This document shows positions 55,701 through 64,000 of a stretch of 64,000 nucleotides of DNA, one piece after another. Below the pieces are notes generated by a model. That model saw only the letters and a list, made by a program, of their open reading frames with translations, was not told the origin of the DNA and searched no databases. Location: the NCBI GenBank assembly GCA_030490835.1, contig CM059977.1, positions 26,083,335 through 26,147,334 on the forward strand, written 5' to 3'. A program made the position numbers and the translations under genes. Position 1 is the first letter of the stretch. The number at the start of each line of letters is the position of its first letter. The stretch is from Annona cherimola (taxonomy: Eukaryota > Streptophyta > Magnoliopsida > Magnoliales > Annonaceae).

Positions 55701-57937
55701 TAAGCAAGTTGCCAACTTGTTGCTTTTATGTTTTAAATTTTTTTTTTAAAAAAATCTAAACTATTTGTAATGTAAATATGCACACTTTGATCAGAAACTT
55801 ACATGTATAAATATAACTTAATTTGGGATTGAATATGAAATGGTTTTAAATTTTGGAAATAAATTTATAGTACATAAAATTTTTCGGAATATCTAAAATT
55901 TTGCATCGTAACTGAATTTGTGCAGATGGATATTTTTAAGGGTTTAAATATTCAAAATAATAAAAGCAAAATTAAAAGAAAATCTGGTTGGACAACCCCT
56001 ATTGTCAAACCAGTTGTTTTTATTCTTCTTATTGTAATTAAAGATGTGTCTGATTGCACCAAGCACTATGATATATCTGATCAGAAAAGAGATATATATT
56101 CTATGACATTATATAATCAATAATTTTCATCACATCCTCAATATGCAGCAAGGCTACATATATAGAAAACTTTGTAACTATTTAAATGGGCTCTAATGCT
56201 TTTTTTTTTTTTTTTTACCAAACCTTTTCATAACTACTACAGGTACCTCTGAAGCATTTCTACATGCAGTGGCTGATGAGAGGCAACTCAAGCAGTCTAA
56301 TGATTCTTTACTGGTGTTCTCTGGAATTTACATAGTTCTGAATATTGTACTGATAAGATTAGCAGGAGCTGTGGGATTGATTGCTGCCAATTCACTTAGT
56401 ATCCTTCTGATTCCTTATTTTTCATTTGACCTTGATCTGGATGTCATTTCCTTAGAAGTTCATATATTTTCTTAAAATTTTGAGGACAGTTCATATTTTC
56501 CTTAAATGTTATTGAAGATATGATGCTGAGAATCATTTATTCAACAATGTTCATTAAACGGTATTTCCAGGTACATTGGTGACCAATTGCTGCAGTGTTC
56601 CATTTGAACATGCCATCTTAAACTCCACCAAACCTTGGGATGTTCTTGTTGTTATTGAAATTTGAGAGTTAACCTTGTTAGCATGGGAATAGATGGCTCA
56701 TGTTTGCAGTTTTGTTTCTTGGTAGGATACTCCTTTGTTTGCCTTCCAACATTCCTTGCCATCAGGTTGGAGGATCTTTCTATTTTCCAGTGCTGCCACC
56801 CTTATTTCTGAGAAGATGCTTTTGGATCGGGAGAACTTCTGGCCAACTATGCTTTTTCATGTTGCTGTTGGCGTAATTTGCTTCTGCATTTCCTCTCTTG
56901 TGATGTATGTATCTTATGGGGAATGGCTTTCCTCTTTTTCTTTTTTTTTGTTCATTTATATTGATGTTGGAAAATACAGTTGGACTAAATATCTGGCTTA
57001 GCATCAGCTGGATAACAGAGCATGCTCTCCCCTAGAAATGAGGCTTAATATTTGGAACCTATACGAATCTCATCAATTTAACTTATTTCTGAATTATCAT
57101 TGTTGTTTAACATGCTTTCTTTTCCTGATTGGACAAATAAATGTATTCCGAGATTAGTCCAATTTGGTACCTCTTGTTATATTAGAAAAGGGCTTCTCAT
57201 TAAGTTGGTACCATGTGTAACTTCCGGCATAATCTTAGGTTATTTTGGTTTGTGGGCTTCAGCAAACAATGCAATTTTTCAGTTGAAATTCCAAATTCTA
57301 GTAAAGCTAGTCCGAATTTCCGATGATGTATTTTGATTCAACTCTGGCGTGATTTGATTGCTGGATGGTTGATGGGGAACCTTACATGCATCAGCTGTAT
57401 AATTCTCTCTCCCAACTAGTAGGTTTCTTTATCCTTACTTAGTATCACTGATCCAATGAGAGCTCATTTGATAAGTAATTCATCCAAACGAGGATTAGGG
57501 TCCTTTGTTTCTCCACACTAAACTTTTGAATTTGGAGATGCTCTTTATGCTTGGTCATTTTGAATTATTCGTGTTGCTTTCTTTCTTCTTTTTAATTTCC
57601 AGCATTTGGGTTTACATTCTGCTTTATCAAGTGCAAAATAGGACATTTAGGATTTATGTCATCCAGAATCAAGTTTAATTAGTAGTGCCAGTTTAACAGT
57701 TATCAAACAATGATAGTTTTGTTGAGCTCCCTATAGATATGAACTTTTATGTTTTAAAGCATGTTCTTGAGTGGTGATTTTGACATGATCGTTTCCATAT
57801 TCTATTCTGTACTGTGATATTCTGGTGTCATATTCAATTTGGAAGGCTGATTTCATTTTCTGATCTTTTACAACAGATACCGCAGGGAAAAGCCTTTTAT
57901 CAATAAAATTTTCCATTTCCGAGACCATGCTGAGTGA
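40757..57937 (+). CDS. RFT1: RFT1 homologue, ER glycolipid translocation protein, complete
   Basis: Fourteen exons: 40757-40841, 40948-41027, 42723-42817, 45487-45647, 46965-47116, 47273-47391, 47544-47707, 48149-48223, 49066-49140, 54305-54442, 56243-56398, 56518-56570, 56726-56904 and 57877-57937. Their lengths sum to 1593 nt, every junction phase agrees, and a 530-aa protein results. RFT1 is a polytopic ER membrane protein needed for Man5GlcNAc2-PP-dolichol handling in N-glycosylation (flippase role debated). Family landmarks include [58 protein letters not shown] and the basic end [17 protein letters not shown]. Start chosen as the first ATG giving the expected short acidic N-terminus. 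Intron 6 uses a GC donor; all others are GT. Exons 1-6 are duplicated in the left arm. Confidence 0.95.
44030..44410 (-). pseudogene. Nuclear plastid DNA insert (rpl16), right arm
   Basis: Mirror of the insert at 30060-30440. The rpl16 exon 2 start lies on the minus strand at 44098-44030 inside RFT1 intron 3. Being present in both arms, it predates the inversion. Confidence 0.8.
44415..44660 (+). pseudogene. LINE reverse-transcriptase 3' fragment, right arm
   Basis: Frame with [31 protein letters not shown] and, beyond a stop, TWMKVIK, typical of the C-terminal end of plant L1-type reverse transcriptases. A frame remnant may extend to about 44800. It sits in RFT1 intron 3. Confidence 0.75.
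46120..46496. mobile_element. Fold-back MITE in RFT1 intron 4, right arm
   Basis: Mirror of 27968-28342, with the same GGGTTATGATC/GATCATAACCC ends and near-complete self-complementarity. Confidence 0.85.
47843..48124 (+). mobile_element. Family-A MITE in RFT1 intron 7
   Basis: Bounded by GTGTCTATTTGG and CCAAACAGATAGAC, an imperfect inverted end pair. The body shares GATATGATAGGGGCAATGA and AAATTAAAATAG with the other copies. Outside the duplicated arm. Confidence 0.65.
49715..50470 (+). repeat. Two diverged related blocks in RFT1 intron 9
   Basis: The segments around 49715-50080 and 50235-50470 share strings such as AAAGATCAACAAA, GTAGTGAAGTGAA and the ATGACTCAG/ATGGTTTGACTTGAG region. 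They look like an old tandem duplication within an unidentified repeat. Confidence 0.4.
51640..52300 (+). repeat. Three tandem ~240-bp units in RFT1 intron 9
   Basis: The phrase GCATGGATCAAGCATG recurs near 51711, 51945 and 52195 with similar flanks on both sides (a preceding TGGAGCTT-like stretch, a following TAGGTTTT and GAGA(C/G)TTCTCA). Units differ at many sites, so the array is old. Unit length is 234-250 bp. Confidence 0.8.
53616..53902 (+). mobile_element. Family-A MITE in RFT1 intron 9, best-preserved
   Basis: Starts GGGTGTTTGTGGGAAG and ends GCCAAACATACCCC, giving terminal inverted repeats of the form GGGGTATGTTTGG. The body is a useful reference for recognising the eroded copies. 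Confidence 0.7.
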
Positions 57938-58645
57938 CAGAAGATTTTTTAAAAAATGTTGAGTGTACGCTGAGGTGTACGGTTGAATTGGGTCGGCAAG
58001 ATCTGTCTTCTGGGTCGAGGTAAAACAACAGAGAAAAACCAATATCCTATCAGTTTCCCTTAAAATGTCTTTCCTGTATACAGACTCGTATCCTCAGTAA
58101 TTGGATCCTGGTTTTCCCAATTTATCTGCTGACTTCTTTCCAATTTGATGTGCTTTTTGGAGATAAAAATTTCAAAGTGTTATTTGCACTAGCAACATTT
58201 GCTTTTGCCTTTGTAGCGTTCCAGTGGTATTTATTTGAGATAACTGTCATCTTGGTGGTGCAGAGGAGGACATCATTCTTTTCCTATGGCAAATAGAGAA
58301 CCTGATTGGACTTACTAGGCTTTGAATCTAAACTGGGGCTTATTTAGTTGTACGGATGTTTTATTTGAAATTTCTGTTATTATAGAGATTTAATGGTTTT
58401 AGTTTCATGAATGGTTCAGATTTATAGTTTATTTGCGTTATTTAGAATTTTGTGTAAATTATAGGCACTCTTTAGGTTTTGTTATAGTTGTATTAGGGTT
58501 TGTTTATTTTATTAATAGGTTGATTAGAGAAAAAAATTATGTAATTCCTTTGGTTATCCTCTCTGACTTCTGTTTTTTCTTCTTCTTCGTACGATTGACT
58601 CCATTTTCTTTCTTTTTTCTGGTATTAAGATGATCACCCTTTTTT

Positions 58646-58927
58646 CGTTTGGGAAGTGGTTAAACTTTTGATGAAAAGTTTTTGGTGTAAAAGTTTTTGA
58701 ATTGATAAAAAATGATATGATATGATGGGGGTAATGACGGAGAGTAAAGAAAATAAAATTAAAATAGATAGGTTAATTGTATGGGTAGTTGTATAGAAAT
58801 GATTGAAAAGTAGGTTAGTTATATGAGAAAATGTAAAAAATAAAATAAAAATAAATATAGGGTAGTTATAGAGATTGAAATGTTTTGGTTGAAATTTTGT
58901 TGTTGTTGTTGTTTGCTAAACACCCCC
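58646..58927 (+). mobile_element. Family-A MITE copy
   Basis: From CGTTTGGGAAGTGG to GCTAAACACCCCC. The body matches the copy at 53616-53902 closely (GATATGATGGGGGTAATGA, AATTAAAATAGATAGGTTAA). Confidence 0.7.
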
Positions 58928-59520
58928 TTTATCTAAAGCATCCTTCCTAAATCATATTTGAGTGGTTGAAGAATCAATAACTTGCATCCCTATATTACAT
59001 AAAAGGAAACCCTTCGTTTTTTTAAGTTAAAACTTTTTTCCTTAATCTATATCATTTATTTAATTTAATCTCACCTGTTTTACCAATGATACAAAAATAA
59101 TTTCATTGGAAACATATATTTTGTAAAAATTAACTTCGTTTGAGAATGAATAAATTACTGTTAATTTTTTAAAAATATAAGGTGTATAGCGTGTAAAAAT
59201 TTAAGTACTTCGTTTTTTGGAATTGTAAGTAAAGCACATGGATAAACATGACAAAGGGTTTTGATTTGGTAGAATCTATTTTAAAATAAAGGACTTCATG
59301 TAGTCGGCCATCGAGTCATTACCGATTATATACTGAGTTCTGCTTTTTGAAATCTTAGTTCTAAGCACTTTTATTCAATTTTTTTCCACATTAATGCACT
59401 TCATTCATTATGTTTATTGTTATTTATATTGTTATGGAAACATCATCATTTATGTAATATCCTTGTGCATGAGCCTCATGTACAAATATGTAAAATTCAC
59501 TTAATAAAATGATTTAATGC

Positions 59521-59780
59521 TCGTTTGGGAACTTTTCTAACTAAAACTTTTTGATTTTACAATTACTTTATTTTTTTTTTATCATTTCTTCATATTTTCC
59601 GGTACAATCACTTTATTTTTCAATCATTTTCACACAATTACTTGTATAATCAATTTATTTATTTTAACTTAATTTTTTTTATTCATTTTATCTCCGTCAT
59701 ATCACATTATTTTTTTATCAATTTAAAAACTTTTATGCCAAAAATTTTTCATTAAAAGTTTTATCACCTTTCAAAAACAC
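59521..59780 (-). mobile_element. Family-A MITE copy, inverted
   Basis: Begins TCGTTTGGGAACTTTTCTAA. Read on the minus strand it matches the copy at 58646-58927, 600 bp away, so the two could pair as an inverted repeat. Confidence 0.65.
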
Positions 59781-61039
59781 TGCAAATATTTATTTTTAAT
59801 ATTTAAACTATTGAAATTATCATTATTATGTAGATAAATGATTTTATAAGGTATTATTACATTTTGATGTATATGTAATATATTTCTAAGTGAATATGGC
59901 CAACACAAATTTTTAATTTAAATGTTCTTTTAACTAAACAAACGATGCTCAATATAGTAGATATTGGATTTCCATCAAAGGTGAAAAAAATTTTTGGCTT
60001 ATATGAAAATGCTTTTTTGTAACCAAGAAACGAGATTTATATATTAAGAAGTGATGGCTTGCTTAGCCCACATATCATATATTTTATCACGGTACCCGAT
60101 ATTATTTCCATCAAGGTCTTGGGTGGGCCATACGGCTTTAACTTGGATCGACAATAGAGATATTGAATCGACAACATTAAAATTTTTATTTAATTTTACA
60201 TTGGCACTTGCAGTAATGAGGGATGATGCAACTATTTTATTTAGATGAAACTTGATCTTCTAGTCTAAAAAGTAATTTTAAATATAAAGACCGGATCAGA
60301 TTTTAATTTGATCATCAGAGGATGAGGATGATATACAGTGGGTTGTTAGCTAAAGTAACAACATTATATATTTTACATTTTTAACATTTTTTTGGTGGTT
60401 TTCCACACAAATGAGTGGCATCAAAATATTCCGATGCCGTGGATTCCAGGAAACCAGCCCTCTTATGTACTTATCCTTCTGAATTTGCTGGATGCTTCAT
60501 GTTTTCCACACAAATAAAAGGAAACTGTACACCTAATTGCGACAAAGCATCCTTTCCATTAACAAGTGCCTCTTAGGAACGCCTTCCATGAAAAGCATGT
60601 ACTCAACATTACACGACCACTATGTAAAAAAATATAAAACTTACGAGTGTGCATTCGGTTGAGTTATTGGTCTAGTATGAAGTCTCATTGTATCCTGTCC
60701 ATGGTTGTTTCAGTTTACAATCGACCTTATCCTACTCATGTAAAAGTCAGATTGGTTAAAATTCCGATTCTAAATCAGTTCATCTATTTAACATTTAAGT
60801 AGTTGAGTTGTTTCACATGAAAAAAGTAATTGATTTGTTTTTATCATCTAAATAAGAAAATCGGAAGTTGAGAAAATAGTAGGGGAAAAGGTAAAAATCC
60901 CTTGGAGAGGAGGGAATTTATACTGATATGGTACATGGTATTCATCTGCGTCGCTTCCTAGGTGTCCATTATGTGGAATTTTTACTACCGTAATTAGAAG
61001 GGTAATGATCCAGCGTACCCTATGCAGTAATCTATATTT

Positions 61040-61245
61040 ATTTTTTTGAAAATTTTTCAATTTCATATGTGGGCCCAAGCATGGTGTTTTTCTGTATATA
61101 GTTTTTGTGATACTTTTAAAGTATTTTATTCGGAATTTTAAAATCCAAAATCCAAATAAAATATTTAAAAGCACGAAAATTGTAAAAAAATTACATATAT
61201 GAAAATACCATGCTGGGGGCTCACATAACGGTGGGAAAAAAAAAA
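61040..61245. repeat. Fold-back element with ~80-bp arms
   Basis: TGTGGGCCCAAGCATGGTGT near 61069 pairs with ATACCATGCTGGGGGCTCACAT near 61205, and the pairing continues inwards through TATATAG/ATATATG and TTTTATTCGGAATTTTAAAA toward AAATCCAAATAAAATA. Probably a MITE. A transcript would form a long imperfect hairpin. Confidence 0.7.
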
Positions 61246-62054
61246 ATCAAAAATCGAAATAAAAAATGAGGGAGCGCACACCACCAGGCGCACTGGCTTT
61301 GTAGCCAATTTTTTATGTGCAAATGTGCGTATTAATATGTGCGCTGCTCTACGAAAAAGAAATAATATTGAAATATTTGCAATTTCTTCTCCCATATGGA
61401 ATTGAATGCTCAAAAATGGGAGTTAAGGAGCATTTGCGTTGTGTGTAAATAAATGGTAAATATTCGAATCCTCTACGCTTACCCTTAGTTTTTAAATTTT
61501 TAGAATATACTTTCAAAAACCCAAACCATCTATAATGTTTAAAATCCCACAAAAATAAAATTCACATTTAATTGATCAAAAGAGCTAGAAAATACTAAAT
61601 AAATTGAGTAAAATCTTATCAGAAAACTCAATAAAGACAGACAGTAAGAGGAGAGAGAGAAACGTATGTGGACTTGCACATATGGGTATTTACTAATCCG
61701 TAAAGTTCCATTTAAGAATTTTATATTCTTATTTTTTGGCGGGGGTAAACAGTAAGTGTTTCATGCACTCAACCTCATGGTTTTGCAGGAGTTGTGAACC
61801 AAGAACCCAGAAACTGGTTCACTGGGCAGATCTAAACTTTTGTTTTTTGATACTTACATATACACACACTGACAATGAGAAATGTCCCCCATTCAACTGA
61901 GAATGACCCAAAATTGTGCTCATGTTCTTCCTCCAAGGAGACTTTGAGATGCAGTTCATCATTATTTTGGCACCCTGGTATGTGGATATTGTAGTCTTTG
62001 ATGCTAGCTATAGAGTCATTGTCATTTGCTAATCTAATTTGCACCATCGACTGT

Positions 62055-63406
62055 CTACATTTGTGGCCTTGTCTGGACCACGTACACTTCACCATCCTTC
62101 ACCACGCCTTCAATGTCTTGGGCAGAACCATACAAGCCTTCAATAATTTTTCCTGCCTCCGCAATCTTAGAGAATATTGAACGTTGGAAACTCTTATCAA
62201 CAATCATCCGATCACAGCTATAATCCAACACAAATTCCTCCTCTTTGTCCATGGGCACACTGACCAACAAAAGGAAAAAATTTTCAGTCCATGAACTTCA
62301 TCACATGCCCATGTTAGGATATCTTATCTATTCATTTATAACAATGTTTACATGAATCATGCTTGGAAATCACCAGGTTACCGTAGCTAAATTCTCCAGG
62401 TGGTGATTTGGCTGAGCATGTTTGGCTGTTGTAATCAAAAGCCTAGAAGATTTTAAGGATGCAGCAGGACTACTTGGATACTGAATGTGTGCCACATTCT
62501 ACTTTCATGGCATATAGATTATAGACTGACCTGTCATAAAGTCCAGCACCAGCATATCCTTCCAGGTCCTCTCCATTGGAGTCTGATCTAAATATAATTG
62601 ATTTCTTTATAAACAAACCTATCTGTTTGCTTGGATAGCCCACAACCTTCAAACAAAGATGGAATTGACTTTAGGCAATCTAAAAGCAAGATTCTGACTT
62701 TGTGCGTCCATGATTTTGTGATTCGAACTATTCATCAAATGATCTGAATGTGAATGATGTGGTTCCCAAAATCTCCTACATAGGAAGATCCCAATCATCC
62801 TCTTTGTCTCACAGATTGGCATTGGACAAAGTATAAGACTAATATCATACAGTTAGGATCCTTCGCCCTTAAGAAAGCTTGGGGGGGGGGGGGGGTGGAT
62901 CCTTTTTTAAACTGGGCTTGCCACTTCAGCAGGATGTGGCTCCGGCTTTGTATCATATGTTCTCAGGAAACGATGGAAAATGTAAGATAACTAAAAGAAC
63001 TAAGAAATATATGAAAGTTAACAAAAACTGCTAGGACCATGCACAAAGAGATGGCCTTACAACTGGAGATTTTAGGTCACTCTTCCTTGTTATGAAGCTC
63101 ATTGCTCGGCCTGGATAGGCGCCAACCAATGTTTCTCCCAGGCCCTTCACAACCTATTCATGCACAAGAGATTAAATTGAAAAGGAACTTGCATATGCTC
63201 TGAATAGTTTAAAATGATCTCAATGATGTTACCTCCGCATAGATCTCCGAGGAGTTCCCTGATAATGGATTTCTCGTGTGGATGACAAAAGCATAATCGG
63301 CACTGATTATTTCTTGAACTAAGACAGCCATTCGAAGATCATCATGATTTAATTTGGCTTTTCTGCAGCTAATAAATGCTCTTTCATTCCACTTTGAAGC
63401 CCAAAC
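62055..63406 (-). CDS. GWD: Alpha-glucan water dikinase, last four exons (partial)
   Basis: Exons on the minus strand: 63406-63233, 63153-63061, 62646-62531 and 62259-62055 (stop TAG). Joined they read in one frame. Landmarks: VWASKWNERAF, then HDDLRMAVLVQEIISADYAF, GLGETLVGAYPGRAM, IIFRSDSNGEDLEGYAGAGL and the terminal VQTRPQM, all typical of the C-terminal PPDK-like nucleotide-binding domain of GWD. GWD transfers the beta-phosphate of ATP to starch glucosyl residues in plastids, starting starch breakdown. The catalytic-histidine domain and N-terminal starch-binding modules would lie beyond position 64000. I saw no further exon in 63407-64000. Splice borders are canonical. Confidence 0.93.
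62881..62895 (+). repeat. G-run of 15 in a GWD intron
   Basis: Fifteen consecutive Gs. Either a true mononucleotide tract or an assembly-sensitive site. Confidence 0.8.
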
Positions 63407-64000
63407 CTGAACATGTGCATTTATGAGTATTTAGTTGAGGTATTCTGGTGTTATCGCTGCTAGCTGCTTCTTGTTTCCATACAAAGATGGGGATATTCGC
63501 AAATTGGGATTTAAAAAGTCAACATCCTACGTCTAGGATGGGAGTTATATGATATTCATGCACTAAGTCTAAAAGGGTTAGAAAAAAAATAATCATGTTC
63601 CTCAAAGAACCTTAGCAGTCTTAATCAAACTTTAATATTTTTGGTGCCATATCCCTATTATAATTTATAATCTATATTACAATTTATGATCTAAGGTAAA
63701 AATCTATTTGATCTAATATCCAACCAGCTAAAGATAACCAAAGACCAAATTGTATCGATTCAATAGTCAGATTAGGCATTCAACCAGGAAATGAAGCCAC
63801 ATAGCCACTTTTCCTTGTTCCTTTTCATCTTTTTTCCATTTTCACCAAGAAAATTATTTTGTCAAACATTTTGGCTCTTTGCATGAGCAGACGCCCATTG
63901 GGCAGCAAATTCCTAAAGAGAAACTGAATTGTTTAGACATCGTAATCAAGTTTGAACTTTGAATCCATAAGCACTTCCAAAATATTATGTTCACTTGTGG

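Larger units (their letters stand above)
57938..62054. other. Intergenic: RFT1 3' side, MITEs, GWD 3' side
   Basis: No gene recognised. It holds the RFT1 3' UTR region (57938 to perhaps 58350), two family-A MITEs and a fold-back element. The last ~200 bp (61850-62054) is probably the 3' UTR of the minus-strand GWD gene. Confidence 0.55.

Noticed and set aside
61832..62095. 87-codon minus-strand frame as a new gene
   Set aside because: It overlaps the last GWD exon in another frame and continues into the likely GWD 3' UTR.

Overview
The window is nuclear DNA of a flowering plant. It is AT-rich, its genes have many introns with GT..AG borders, and it holds plant-type genes: a plastid-targeted aspartate-semialdehyde dehydrogenase, an alpha-glucan water dikinase and a GTD-binding protein. 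It also holds a plastid DNA insert, non-autonomous transposons and an endogenous plant pararetrovirus. The species cannot be named from the sequence.

Layout. 1-19 kb is gene-poor: one FLOURY1-like/GTD-binding gene (6.1-7.15 kb, minus) sits among non-autonomous transposons, including a 1.1-kb element with long inverted ends, a 1.25-kb hAT-like element and several copies of a ~270-bp MITE family, followed by a 1.5-kb AT-rich tandem repeat. 19.2-26.5 kb holds a nearly complete, florendovirus-like endogenous pararetrovirus on the minus strand. Its long polyprotein frame (movement, coat, protease, reverse transcriptase, RNase H) is broken by only two in-frame stops, and an overlapping second ORF of unknown function follows. 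26.5-27.0 kb is an intronless fragment of the host ASD gene fused to the viral leader.

27.04-47.43 kb is a giant palindrome: two ~9.93-kb inverted arms around a 531-bp spacer (36971-37501). Each arm carries, from the centre outwards, an ASD fragment, viral leader plus movement-protein region, a MITE remnant, then the RFT1 promoter and exons 1-6. The right arm continues into a complete 14-exon RFT1 gene (40757-57937, predicted 530 aa). The left arm has only exons 1-6 and breaks in intron 6. RFT1 intron 3 in both arms carries a LINE fragment and a plastid rpl16 insert; intron 4 carries a fold-back MITE.

58-62 kb is intergenic with more MITEs. 62.05-63.41 kb holds the last four exons of a GWD starch-phosphorylating dikinase (minus strand); the rest lies beyond the window.

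The most unusual feature is the ASD-virus chimera. In all three copies ASD coding sequence without introns, 3'-truncated and in sense orientation, joins the viral leader at the same base. The two truncated viral copies end inside the tRNA-Met primer-binding site. Both facts fit reverse-transcriptase template switching from the 5' end of the viral RNA onto a host ASD mRNA, but this is inference. The arms look almost identical near the palindrome centre and diverge outwards, which suggests ongoing gene conversion.
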